A DNA stretch of 30,035 bases from IMG/VR virus record IMGVR_UViG_3300025112_000002, positions 1 through 30,035 of that record. One strand, 5' to 3'. Below the pieces are notes generated by a model. It was not told the DNA's origin. It did no database searches and saw only the letters and a list, made by a program, of their open reading frames with translations. How positions within the stretch are numbered: position 1 is the stretch's first letter; each line of letters begins with the position of its first letter. Source of the stretch: a virus. The position numbers and the translations under genes are program-made. Below are positions 23,339 through 30,035 of the stretch, piece after piece.

Positions 23339-24130
23339 ATGAAAAAATCAATATTAGCATCTAGTCCTTTTCTTATCTTAAACAAATCTCTTTTAGTTGC
23401 CTTTGGAATAGATGCTAATGTTGTTCTCTCTCACTTATATCAGCAACAAAATTACTTTAAAGAACAGAATCAGTTATTAGATGGAATGTTCTTTTGTACT
23501 ACAGAAAATATTAGCTGTGTAACAACTCTTTCTTATTACCAAATAAAACAAGCAATTAATATACTTATAAAATGGGGCATATTAAAAGTTGTAAGAAAGG
23601 GTGTTCCTGCTAAATTATATTTTAAAATAGATGAATCCCAGATATTAAAAAATTTAAACTCTAGTATTAAAAAAACTTCAATACTAGATTGTGAAAATTT
23701 TAATAACAAGACTTTAAAAAATTTAAGAACTATTAATAATAATAAAGAAATAATAATAAAAAATAATAATAGTATATCTCCAAAGGACAAATTTTTAAAT
23801 GATGTTAAAGAATTAGAACCTAAAGATTATATAGAAGATTTTGTTGATTATTGGACTGAAGAAAATAATAGTGGAAAAATGAGGTGGATGCTTGAAAAAA
23901 CTTGGAATACATCATTACGTTATAAACGATGGATAAGAAATAATGCTAAGTTTGAAAAAACTACTAAAACTACTGACCCTAAATTTCCAGACTATTATGA
24001 TATACATTTTGCCAAAAGGTTAGAGCAAGACCATACAGCCCTTAGAAGCTATTATAAGCATTTAGAGAGTTTAGGTTATGAAAAGAAAGTAAATAGCTAT
24101 GATGGTAAAATTAAATGGCTTAAACGATGA
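23339..24130 (+). CDS. Replication initiation / replisome organizer protein
   Basis: 263 residues. The N-terminal winged helix (about 15-100) contains DGMFFCTTENISCVTTLSYY, QAINILIKWGILKVVRKGVP and AKLYFKI, the pattern of DnaD-like or O-like phage initiators. An Asn/Lys/Ile-rich low-complexity linker follows (about 103-148). A C-terminal part with FVDYWTEENNSGKMRWMLEK and LRYKRWIRNNAKF resembles the domain that ends many Bacteroidota phage replisome organizers. It would bind the origin and load the host helicase, since no phage helicase is seen. The linker DNA is extremely AT-rich and carries repeats (see 23645-23726). Confidence 0.7.
   Translation: MKKSILASSPFLILNKSLLVAFGIDANVVLSHLYQQQNYFKEQNQLLDGMFFCTTENISCVTTLSYYQIKQAINILIKWGILKVVRKGVPAKLYFKIDESQILKNLNSSIKKTSILDCENFNNKTLKNLRTINNNKEIIIKNNNSISPKDKFLNDVKELEPKDYIEDFVDYWTEENNSGKMRWMLEKTWNTSLRYKRWIRNNAKFEKTTKTTDPKFPDYYDIHFAKRLEQDHTALRSYYKHLESLGYEKKVNSYDGKIKWLKR
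23645..23726. repeat. Candidate replication origin inside the initiator gene
   Basis: Two identical 13-base direct repeats TTAAAAAATTTAA (23645-23657 and 23714-23726) flank a perfect nine-base inverted repeat TCTAGTATT / AATACTAGA (23660-23668 and 23680-23688). Beyond it lies a run of almost pure A/T to about 23780. In lambda-like phages the origin lies within the initiator gene in the same kind of linker. Low complexity alone could also produce the AT repeats. Confidence 0.4.
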
Positions 24131-24270
24131 ATATTATAGTTTCAATAATATGGAATGGTTTGATGCTTGGGGTAAGACATTATGAAGCTGATAAAAATCA
24201 TCCTTATTTTGAACTAAGAATATATTTACTTTTAATACAGTTAACAATATTTATAGACAATAGAAAATGA
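24127..24270 (+). CDS. Small membrane-associated hypothetical protein
   Basis: 47 residues from ATG 24127, overlapping the stop of the gene before and the start of the gene after by four bases each (ATGA). It has a hydrophobic N-terminus (IIVSIIWNGLMLGV), a polar middle (RHYEADKNHPYFE) and a second hydrophobic stretch (IYLLLIQLTIFI), so two short membrane helices are likely. Function unknown. The double overlap supports expression. Confidence 0.6.
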   Translation: MNIIVSIIWNGLMLGVRHYEADKNHPYFELRIYLLLIQLTIFIDNRK

Positions 24271-24617
24271 AAGAAGTAGAATTACAAAATAGTATAGTAA
24301 CATACTTAGAATATACAGGAATGTTGTTTACCTGTACTCTTGGAGGTGTGTTTTTAGGTAAATCTAATTGGAAACAAAAGAGAATGTTATCAAAACACTA
24401 CTCAAAGGGAGTGCCTGATGTACTTATTTTTGAACCATCTAACAACGATAAATACAATGGCTTAATGATAGAGCTTAAAGTTGGATATAATAAGCCTACA
24501 AAAGAGCAGAAAGAATGGATAGCCAAATTAAATGCAAGAAACTATAAGGCAATAGTCTGTAGATCATTAGAACAATTTATAGAAATAATAAACGCATATA
24601 AAAATGAAACCATTTAG
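24267..24617 (+). CDS. VRR-NUC domain nuclease
   Basis: 116 residues, a stand-alone VRR-NUC (PD-(D/E)XK fold) domain. Visible motif residues are a leading Glu-rich helix with Gln7, Asp51 in SKGVPDVLIF, Glu69 and Lys71 in GLMIELKVG, and Gln81 in PTKEQKEWI. These make up the family's catalytic set. It should cut branched or structured DNA such as recombination intermediates before packaging, the usual role proposed for the phage stand-alone form. It overlaps both neighbours. Confidence 0.8.
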   Translation: MKEVELQNSIVTYLEYTGMLFTCTLGGVFLGKSNWKQKRMLSKHYSKGVPDVLIFEPSNNDKYNGLMIELKVGYNKPTKEQKEWIAKLNARNYKAIVCRSLEQFIEIINAYKNETI

Positions 24618-24882
24618 ATTTTTTAAAAACATAAAAAAGCCAAGTCATACTATATTTACACATTGTTTTATATTCTTTGTAAATGATGGTAAAAAAGAAA
24701 AGACATTTATATTCAGAGATTTAGATACTGATTTTGAGGGAGTAGATTATGACAAATATATACATAAAAAAGAAAAAGATTTATATGATAAATATAAAAC
24801 TAATGTAAAAATAGAAGGTAGTAGGCTTGGATTATGGGAGTATGAACAATTACTAGAGCTTGGTGTAGCTAAATTGTGTTAA
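24604..24882 (+). CDS. Hypothetical protein
   Basis: 92 residues, basic N-terminus (RFFKNIKKPSHTIFTHCFIF) and a charged C-terminal half with YDKYIHKKEKDLYDKYKTNV. The aromatic FIFFVNDGKKEKTFIFRDLD suggests two beta strands. It overlaps the nuclease gene by 14 bases and the sigma-like gene by seven. Family unknown. Confidence 0.5.
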   Translation: MKPFRFFKNIKKPSHTIFTHCFIFFVNDGKKEKTFIFRDLDTDFEGVDYDKYIHKKEKDLYDKYKTNVKIEGSRLGLWEYEQLLELGVAKLC

Positions 24883-25421
24883 AATTAAATGTATATATAA
24901 ACAAAAAGTATGCCAAACTGATGGAAGTTAGTAGAAAATTAACATCAAACAAATATCCTGACCATGAAGATTTACTACACGAAGTTATATTAGAGCTTTA
25001 TAGCAAAGAGGAGGAGCTGATTAATGGCTTAATAAATCGGGGGGAATTATTGTATTATATCGTAAGAGTTATGATTAATCAATACCATTCTTCAACTTCT
25101 CCTTTTTATGCTAAATATAAAAGGCACTATCAAATAAGAAAACAATATAAAGAAAATTATATATTTAATAAAAGGGATGGTGGTATTGCAATAGAAAATT
25201 GGGAGGAGCTAAAAGAAATGGAGAGAAAGCTGAATTGGATAGATAAAAAATGTAAGGACTTAAATTGGTTTGATGTACAGATATTTAAAATATATTATTT
25301 ATCAGAACAAAATTTTAGTTTGACTTCTATGCAAATGGCTACAAAGATTAATAGAAATACATTAGGAAAATCAATAAGAATAGTTAAAAAGTATTTAAAA
25401 AATGAACAAGAAAAAGCTTGA
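24876..25421 (+). CDS. Sigma-factor-like protein (ECF-type layout)
   Basis: 181 residues from a GTG at 24876; an internal ATG at 24921 is the alternative, but the first 15 residues (LNVYINKKYAKLMEVSRKL) look like part of the domain. Residues 27-42 (YPDHEDLLHEVILELY) match the region-2 signature of ECF-like sigma factors common in Bacteroidota phages. The segment from about 132 (FDVQIFKIYYLSEQNFSLTS, then MATKINRNTLGKSIRIVKKY) is a region-4-like helix-turn-helix. It is a candidate for directing host RNA polymerase to the shared late promoter sites (9202, 10045, 12534, 29541). The sigma role is inference from pattern. Confidence 0.6.
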   Translation: MLKLNVYINKKYAKLMEVSRKLTSNKYPDHEDLLHEVILELYSKEEELINGLINRGELLYYIVRVMINQYHSSTSPFYAKYKRHYQIRKQYKENYIFNKRDGGIAIENWEELKEMERKLNWIDKKCKDLNWFDVQIFKIYYLSEQNFSLTSMQMATKINRNTLGKSIRIVKKYLKNEQEKA

Positions 25422-25620
25422 AATAATAGAAAACTGCATAGAAACCTTTAATGCTATAGAGTATTTTGAAGTTTTTAGAATGAAAGAATTATTAAAAAAA
25501 GACAAATTTTATATTAAACATCTTATTAAACACATAAAACATTTAGAAAATGAAAAACAAAAAATGTTAGAGTTATTTAATTTAGCTATAAAAAAATTTG
25601 AAGATGAAAAAAAAAAGTAA
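25402..25620 (+). CDS. Small helical hypothetical protein
   Basis: 72 residues, almost wholly helical and Lys/Glu-rich (KKLEIIENCIETFNAIEYF and ENEKQKMLELFNLAIKKF). It overlaps the sigma-like gene by 20 bases and the next gene by 17. It could be a coiled-coil partner of the sigma-like protein (anti-sigma or co-factor) or unrelated. No family recognised. Confidence 0.55.
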   Translation: MNKKKLEIIENCIETFNAIEYFEVFRMKELLKKDKFYIKHLIKHIKHLENEKQKMLELFNLAIKKFEDEKKK

Positions 25621-25972
25621 AGGGCTTGGTGATACCATAGCAAATATTACAAAGGCTACAGGAATAGATAAAGTTGCTAAAGCAGTATTAGGTGATGATT
25701 GTGGATGTGAAGAAAGAAGAAAGAAATTAAATCAAATGTTTCCAAACTTTAGTAATATAAGACAATTCACAGAGGATGAGATGAAAATATATGATGAAGT
25801 AATACCTGCTGTAGATAAAAAGGGTATGCTTACACCTGCTGAAAAGGCAATAGTATCAGCATTATATAAAGGAGTGTTTGGTGTAGACCCACAATGGAAA
25901 AGCTGTAGCCCTTGTAATAAACAAATAATGACTAATCTAAAAAAAGTATATGAAAAAAGTTGTAAAATTTAA
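25604..25972 (+). CDS. Conserved phage protein with CGC motif
   Basis: 122 residues from ATG 25604, chosen over an in-frame TTG at 25598. The N-terminal pattern SKGLGDTIANITKATGIDKV, followed by DDCGCEERRKKLNQMFPNF, is one I recall from many Bacteroidota phages, always as a small uncharacterised protein. Five cysteines (CGC, then CSPC, then SCKI) could bind a metal. The C-terminal helix has MTNLKKVYEKSCKI. The start overlaps the previous gene by 17 bases. Function unknown. Confidence 0.65.
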   Translation: MKKKSKGLGDTIANITKATGIDKVAKAVLGDDCGCEERRKKLNQMFPNFSNIRQFTEDEMKIYDEVIPAVDKKGMLTPAEKAIVSALYKGVFGVDPQWKSCSPCNKQIMTNLKKVYEKSCKI

Positions 25973-26093
25973 TCTCGAAACATCAAAAGGTTTAAAGCTT
26001 ACTGTTTTAACAGAAAAAGGAGTAAAAGAAATTATAGATAAAAAGATAGCTAAAGCAATAGAAAAAATAAAAAAAAATATGAAGAAGAATTAG
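25950..26093 (+). CDS. Small basic hypothetical protein
   Basis: 47 residues from ATG 25950 to TAG 26091-26093, overlapping the end of the previous gene by 23 bases. A short beta part (VVKFNLETSKGLKLTVLT) leads into a Lys-rich helix (KGVKEIIDKKIAKAIEKIKK). Plausible as a nucleic-acid-binding peptide. No family recognised. Confidence 0.5.
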   Translation: MKKVVKFNLETSKGLKLTVLTEKGVKEIIDKKIAKAIEKIKKNMKKN

Positions 26094-26109
26094 AAAATGA
26101 TAATAAAGT

Positions 26110-26238
26110 ATGAAAAAGAATGTATGGAGGTTTACTCCTAATAAAAGTAAGCATCACGGCAGACACGCTAAAAGCAAAACTACCTTTAATAAAAAGGCAA
26201 AGAACTATGTAAAGAAATACAAAGGACAAGGTAGATGA
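26110..26238 (+). CDS. Small highly basic protein
   Basis: 42 residues ending in TGA 26236-26238, overlapping the HNH gene start by four bases (ATGA). About half of the residues are Lys, Arg or His (SKHHGRHAKSKTTFNKKAKN, then YVKKYKGQGR). Similar small basic proteins ending in KxYKGQGR occur in this position in related phages, in my recollection. DNA or RNA binding is likely from charge alone. Confidence 0.55.
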   Translation: MKKNVWRFTPNKSKHHGRHAKSKTTFNKKAKNYVKKYKGQGR

Positions 26239-26525
26239 GAAACCATACTAAGGTATATATGACATTCTTTTACTTAGATGAAAGCGATTTTATTGCCTGT
26301 GAAATGTGTAATGCTCAAGGACAAGACATTCATCATATACAAGCCAGAGGATTAGGAGGCTCAAAATGTATGGACTTTGTAGAGAACTTAATTTGCCTTT
26401 GTAGGGATTGCCATAATAGGGCAGAGAGTGATAAAGAATTTAATACCTATTGCAGAATACAACATTTAGAAAACATTAAAAAATATTTATATGAAAATTA
26501 CATTGATAGAAATAAACAATCTTAA
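26235..26525 (+). CDS. HNH endonuclease
   Basis: 96 residues. Zinc-binding pairs C22xxC25 (ACEMC) and C56xxC59 (CRDCH) surround the HNH core: H33-H34 in DIHHIQARGLGG, Asn51 in VENLICLC and His60 in CRDCHNRAE. All catalytic positions look intact. HNH proteins near terminase genes can help packaging-site cutting; those near ParB-like and base-modifying genes may act on or spare modified DNA. It overlaps the ParB-like gene by 35 bases, so all three genes of the cassette are probably co-expressed. Confidence 0.8.
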   Translation: MRNHTKVYMTFFYLDESDFIACEMCNAQGQDIHHIQARGLGGSKCMDFVENLICLCRDCHNRAESDKEFNTYCRIQHLENIKKYLYENYIDRNKQS

Positions 26526-26997
26526 TCCTGCTGAATATAATCCAAGACAAATTACTAAAAAGCAATTTGAGGATTTAAAAGCAAGTATTGATAAATTTGG
26601 ATTGGTTGACCCAATAATTATAAATTCAGATAATACTGTAATTGGTGGTCATCAGCGTTTAAAAGTTTTAAGAGAATTAGGAGCAAAAAAAATACCAACA
26701 GTAAGAGTTAATTTATCAAAGGAAGATGAGAGAGAATTAAATGTAAGACTAAATAAATCAGGTGGTACTTTTGATATGGATATATTAGCAAATGAGTTTG
26801 ATGTAGTAGATTTAAAGGAATGGGGTTTTAAAGATATTGAACTTGGCTTTAATATAGATAAAATACAAGATGATTTATCTGATAAAATAGAATTACAATA
26901 TAAGATAGAAGTAGATGTAACTTCTGAAAAAGAACAAGAACAATTATATAATGATTTAACTAATAAAGGATATATATGCCGAATTTTAACATTATAA
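26491..26997 (+). CDS. ParB-like nuclease-domain protein
   Basis: 168 residues. The N-terminal ParB/Srx-type domain has LNPAEYNPRQITKKQFEDL (11-29), FGLVDPIIIN (36-45) and GGHQRLKVLRELG (52-64), the conserved G-x-H/G-x-x-R nucleotide-binding segment. The C-terminal third is charged helix with no HTH. In phages, stand-alone ParB-like proteins often accompany DNA modification genes, acting as CTP- or phosphate-handling switches or nucleases. Here it is followed, with a 22-base overlap, by the ABC/acetyltransferase gene. Confidence 0.75.
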   Translation: MKITLIEINNLNPAEYNPRQITKKQFEDLKASIDKFGLVDPIIINSDNTVIGGHQRLKVLRELGAKKIPTVRVNLSKEDERELNVRLNKSGGTFDMDILANEFDVVDLKEWGFKDIELGFNIDKIQDDLSDKIELQYKIEVDVTSEKEQEQLYNDLTNKGYICRILTL

Positions 26998-28028
26998 AAG
27001 AAGTTAAGCCTAAAAAGACATTTAGGGTTAGCTCAGTTATGGGTAAATTTGATTTACAAACTGAACATATCAAAGAACAATTTATTGGAGATATAGATTT
27101 AAATGATGATTGGCAAATAGGTTGTATAATTGGAAGTAGTGGTAGTGGAAAGACAACAATAGCAAAAGAGTTATTTCCTGAAAGTTATATAACTAATTTT
27201 AAATATGAATCTGAAACTATATTAGATGATATGCCTAAAGAAAAAAGTGTAGATGAAATTACAAGGACTTTTAATAGTGTAGGATTTTCTTCTCCACCAA
27301 GTTGGCTTAAACCTTATTCAGTATTATCTAATGGACAAAAGATGAGAGTGGATTTAGCAAATGGTTTGTTACAAGATAAAGAGTTAATGGTATTTGATGA
27401 GTTTACAAGTGTAGTAGATAGGAATGTGGCACAAATAGGAAGTTATGCAGTACAAAAGGCTATTAGGAAAACAAAAAGAAAGTTTATAGCTGTAAGTTGT
27501 CATTATGATATTGTGGATTGGCTTTTACCTGATTGGATATTTAATACTGATTCTATGACTTTCCAAGATTTGAGAAAGCAAAAAAAAAATAGACCAGAAA
27601 TTAAATTTGAAATATACCAAACAAGAGATAAATCAGTATGGAGAATGTTTGCTAAACATCATTATTTAAGTCATAGTCATAATAATGCTGCTAATGTTTA
27701 TGTAGCTTTTGTTAATGAGCAGTTAGCAGGATTTATAAGTATATTACATCAGCCTCATCCAAAAGTTAGAAATATAAGGAGGGTGCATAGAGTTGTAGTT
27801 TTACCTGATTATCAAGGTATTGGAGTTGGTATAAGATTATTAGAATATATAGGAAATAAATATATAAATAATAAATATAGATTTACAATAACAACTTCAG
27901 CTCCAAGTTTAATAAACTATTTTAAAAATAGTATAAATTGGATATGTAGAAGATTTGGCAGGAATATAAAACATTTAATTGGAGATAGTTCATCTAGAAT
28001 TACAACTGCCTGGGAATATAAATTATAA
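26976..28028 (+). CDS. ABC-type ATPase fused to a GNAT acetyltransferase (COG2401-like)
   Basis: 350 residues. The N-terminal half is a soluble ABC ATPase: Walker A GSSGSGKT (53-60), signature LSNGQK (117-122), Walker B LMVFDE (137-142) and switch His176 in SCHYD. The insert between Walker A and the signature is short. From about 205 a GNAT domain follows with HHYLSHSHNNAANVYVAFVN (228-247) and acetyl-CoA motif A, VVLPDYQGIGVGIRLLEYIG (274-293). This fusion is the COG2401 type. I link it to DNA base modification because Mu Mom is a GNAT-fold base modifier and related phage cassettes pair such proteins with ParB. Protein or tRNA acylation are alternatives. Confidence 0.75.
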   Translation: MPNFNIIKEVKPKKTFRVSSVMGKFDLQTEHIKEQFIGDIDLNDDWQIGCIIGSSGSGKTTIAKELFPESYITNFKYESETILDDMPKEKSVDEITRTFNSVGFSSPPSWLKPYSVLSNGQKMRVDLANGLLQDKELMVFDEFTSVVDRNVAQIGSYAVQKAIRKTKRKFIAVSCHYDIVDWLLPDWIFNTDSMTFQDLRKQKKNRPEIKFEIYQTRDKSVWRMFAKHHYLSHSHNNAANVYVAFVNEQLAGFISILHQPHPKVRNIRRVHRVVVLPDYQGIGVGIRLLEYIGNKYINNKYRFTITTSAPSLINYFKNSINWICRRFGRNIKHLIGDSSSRITTAWEYKL

Positions 28029-28043
28029 ATTAAATTTAATAAA

Positions 28044-28424
28044 ATGAGCAAAAAAGAACACATAAAGAAAAAAATGTTAATAGAGAGTTTAGAAAACTCA
28101 TTAGGAATAATATCTACAGCTTGTACTAAAGTGAATATAAGTAGGTCTAGTTTCTATAAATGGTATAAAGAGGATGAGGAATTTAGAAAGAAAGTAGATG
28201 AGATAGATAGTGTTAAATTAGACTTTGTAGAAAGTCAATTATTTAAGAACATACAAAACCTAAAGGAAAAGAGTATTATATTCTATCTACAACATAAAGG
28301 GCATAAAAGAGGGTATATACAAAAGCAAAATATAAACCTTACTTCTAATGAAGAAAAAATAAATAAAATAGAAATTGAAATCATTAAACCTACAGGGAAC
28401 AATAGTTCTTCAGAAGAATCTTAA
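28044..28424 (+). CDS. terS: Terminase small subunit-like HTH protein
   Basis: 126 residues. An N-terminal HTH (LENSLGIISTACTKVNISRS, then SFYKWYKEDEEFRKKV) is followed by a helical oligomerisation region (KLDFVESQLFKNIQNLKEKS) and FYLQHKGHKRGY. This is the pattern of phBC6A51-like small terminases, which recognise the packaging site. It overlaps the large subunit gene by 50 bases, and the order small-large is standard. Confidence 0.75.
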   Translation: MSKKEHIKKKMLIESLENSLGIISTACTKVNISRSSFYKWYKEDEEFRKKVDEIDSVKLDFVESQLFKNIQNLKEKSIIFYLQHKGHKRGYIQKQNINLTSNEEKINKIEIEIIKPTGNNSSSEES

Positions 28425-29544
28425 TGCGACCACTAGAATTGTTGTAAATCAAGGAGGTACTAGAAGCAGTAAGACCTATTCTTTAGCACAATTAATAATC
28501 CTGAAAGCTCTACAGGAGCAAGGAAAGGTATATACAATATGTAGGAAAACACTACCTGCCTTAAAAGGTACTGCCTACCGAGATTTTTTTTCTATATTAG
28601 AACATCATAATTTATATAATCCTGATAATCATAATAAATCAGAACTTACTTACAAATTAAATAATAACGAAATAGAGTTCATCAGCGTGGATATGCCCCA
28701 GAAAATCAGAGGTAGAAAAAGGCATATATTATGGCTTAACGAAGCTAATGAGTTTAGATTTGAGGATTGGATTCAGCTTAGTTTAAGAACAACAGAGAAT
28801 ATATATTTAGACTTTAATCCTAGTGATCCTTATTCTTGGATATATGATAATGTTATGAATAGAGATGACTGTACATTTATTAAGTCAACATATTTAGATA
28901 ATCCTTTTTTACCTGAAGAAACAATTAAAGAGATAGAGAGATTAAAGAATTTAGATAGTAATTATTGGAAGATATACGGACTTGGAGATATGGCTCAGCC
29001 TACAGAAACTATCTTTAGACAATTTGAGATAGCTAATAATGTACCTAATGAAGCAGAGTTAATAGCAATAGGAATGGACTTTGGTTACTCTAATGACCCT
29101 ACAGCAATAGTAGAAGTATTTAAATTAAATGATAATTTGTATATTAATGAACTACTATACAGCAAAGGATTAACAAACCAAGATATAGCTCAGAAGCTAA
29201 GGGAATTAGATATTACAAGACAAACAGAAATAATAGCAGACTCAGCAGAGCCTAAGTCAATAGAGGAGCTACATAGACAAAATTTTAATGTAAAGGGAGC
29301 TAAGAAAGGAGCTGATAGTATTAATATGGGAATAGATGTTTTAAGGCGTTTTAAGCTACATATAACTAAGAACAGTACAAATGCTTTAAATGAGTTTAAA
29401 TACTACAAATGGCTAACTGATAAGAATGGTCATATAATAAATAAACCTGCTACTAACCAACAAGATCACTTGATAGATGCTGTTAGATATGTTGCTTTAA
29501 ATAAGCTAATGACTAATCATAGTGGTAAATACTATATTTTATAA
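28375..29544 (+). CDS. terL: Terminase large subunit
   Basis: 389 residues from TTG 28375. The ATPase has NQGGTRSSKTYS as Walker A and ILWLNEANEF as Walker B (Glu acting as catalytic carboxylate). The RNase H-like nuclease has Asp in AIGMDFGYSNDPTA, Asp in IIADSAEPKSI and Asp in DHLIDAVRYVA. It packages DNA into the procapsid through the portal. The start is uncommon (TTG), but no ATG precedes the Walker motif in frame and homologues begin about this far upstream. The stop overlaps promoter copy D. It resembles Terminase_3-type proteins of Bacteroidota phages. Confidence 0.85.
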   Translation: MKSLNLQGTIVLQKNLNATTRIVVNQGGTRSSKTYSLAQLIILKALQEQGKVYTICRKTLPALKGTAYRDFFSILEHHNLYNPDNHNKSELTYKLNNNEIEFISVDMPQKIRGRKRHILWLNEANEFRFEDWIQLSLRTTENIYLDFNPSDPYSWIYDNVMNRDDCTFIKSTYLDNPFLPEETIKEIERLKNLDSNYWKIYGLGDMAQPTETIFRQFEIANNVPNEAELIAIGMDFGYSNDPTAIVEVFKLNDNLYINELLYSKGLTNQDIAQKLRELDITRQTEIIADSAEPKSIEELHRQNFNVKGAKKGADSINMGIDVLRRFKLHITKNSTNALNEFKYYKWLTDKNGHIINKPATNQQDHLIDAVRYVALNKLMTNHSGKYYIL

Positions 29545-29574
29545 ACGATTATTAACAAATTATATATACTATTA
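29541..29574 (+). promoter_or_regulatory. Late-type phage promoter, copy D (before the tail chaperone-like gene)
   Basis: ATAAAC at 29541-29546, 18 bases, TATACT at 29565-29570, then ATTA. The ATG at 29577 is six bases after TATACT, as for copy A, so the message would be almost leaderless. The next coding stretch is the whole neck and tail cluster to 9205, so this is probably the main tail promoter. Confidence 0.6.
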
Positions 29575-29576
29575 AA

Positions 29577-30035
29577 ATGGGAACAAAAAAAAAGAAAGTT
29601 GAAATACCAGTAGATTGGAGTGGTATATCAATAGATATGTACCTAAAGTTTGATGAATTAAAAAAGAAAGGGTTAAATAAGAATGAGTTTAACATAGAAA
29701 TATTAGCAATTGTCTGTGGATTGGAAAGGGATGAAGTTGAGAGGATGGAGGTTAGTAGTTTAAATAAGGTTTTAAAAAGCCTTCATTTTATAACTAAAGA
29801 ACCTAATACTGATAAGCTACAAAAAAGAGTAGAATGGAATGGGGTTACTTATGGCTTTATACCAAACCTTAGTGAGATTACAATGGGTGAGTATGTAGAT
29901 ATTGAGGAGCATTGTAAAGAAGCTCATACTAACCTGCATAAAATTATGAGTATATTATATAGACCCATAGTAAAAGAAACTAAAACAAGGTACAGTATAG
30001 AACCCTATAGCCCAAGTGAAGAAACAGAGGAGTCC
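29577..30035 (+). CDS. Tail assembly chaperone-like protein, N-terminal part (continues at position 2)
   Basis: This is the 5' part of a gene interrupted by the window ends. Across the circular junction it reads on to a TAA at 254-256 (195 residues), or by a -1 shift to a TGA at 430-432 (254 residues). The N-terminal half is Lys/Glu-rich and helical. A central stretch with WNGVTYGF, PNLSEIT and ILYRPI resembles a family I know from Bacteroidota prophages in the position between terminase and tail genes. Position, size and the frameshifted extension suggest a tail assembly chaperone of the G/GT type, which coats the tape measure during tail assembly. A late-type promoter ends 6 bases before the ATG. 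The family call is inference; the reading frame is firm. Confidence 0.6.
   Translation, partial: MGTKKKKVEIPVDWSGISIDMYLKFDELKKKGLNKNEFNIEILAIVCGLERDEVERMEVSSLNKVLKSLHFITKEPNTDKLQKRVEWNGVTYGFIPNLSEITMGEYVDIEEHCKEAHTNLHKIMSILYRPIVKETKTRYSIEPYSPSEETEES
29909..30035. repeat. Terminal direct repeat, right copy (circular junction)
   Basis: Exact copy of positions 1-127. Removing one copy joins the gene that starts at 29577 to its 3' end at 256 or 432. Pac-type headful packaging would give circularly permuted DNA of this kind. A short true terminal repeat cannot be excluded from sequence alone. Confidence 0.9.

Overview
The window is the complete genome of a small tailed phage that probably infects a member of the Bacteroidota (Flavobacteriia-like), opened at an arbitrary point. 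The first 127 bases (1-127) are repeated exactly as the last 127 (29909-30035), so the sequence closes into a circle of 29,908 bp. One gene runs across the junction. The DNA is very AT-rich, every supported gene is on the + strand, genes are tightly packed with ATGA and TAATG overlaps, and Shine-Dalgarno sites are mostly absent. The host assignment rests on protein families I recognise from Bacteroidota phages, on signal peptides ending in the pattern seen there, and on a possible type IX secretion tail on one protein. These are recollections of families, not database results. No integrase, lysogeny repressor module, DNA polymerase, tRNA or CRISPR array is visible. A lytic life style using host replication enzymes is the simplest reading.

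Layout. 29577-30035 joined to 1-432 is a tail-assembly-chaperone-like gene with an apparent -1 frameshift at a run of ten T. 404-9205 holds neck and tail genes, ending with an 863-residue tape measure, which fits a siphovirus with a tail of roughly 130 nm. 9238-11756 is the head module (XkdF-like protease, acidic scaffold, major capsid). 11823-16621 carries a tail-tube-like protein, small unknown genes, the portal, a head-tail connector and a probable appendage protein. 16623-19842 is an exported/lysis block: an outer-membrane-barrel-like protein, a Cys-rich secreted protein with an LDL-receptor-A-like motif, small membrane proteins, a thioredoxin-fold protein without the CXXC pair, an M15 peptidase endolysin and a 3-TM holin. 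A metallophosphoesterase without an ordinary start codon follows (19843-20568).

20677-24130 is the early/replication region: many small unknown genes, two HTH proteins, an SSB-like protein and a replisome-organizer protein that may contain the origin. 24127-26238 has a VRR-NUC nuclease, a sigma-factor-like protein and small unknown genes. 26235-28028 is an HNH - ParB-like - ABC-ATPase/acetyltransferase cassette that could modify DNA bases. 28044-29544 are the terminase subunits.

Regulation. Four sites (9202, 10045, 12534, 29541) share a hexamer ending AAAC or AAAAC, exactly 18 bp, and TATACT. All four precede virion genes or genes among them, and the phage encodes a sigma-like protein, so this looks like a phage-specific late promoter. 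A different 21-bp dyad repeat, 19/21 identical between its two copies, lies at 20571 and 23263 in front of early genes and may be an operator. Two good rho-independent terminators follow the major capsid gene and the tail-tube-like gene.
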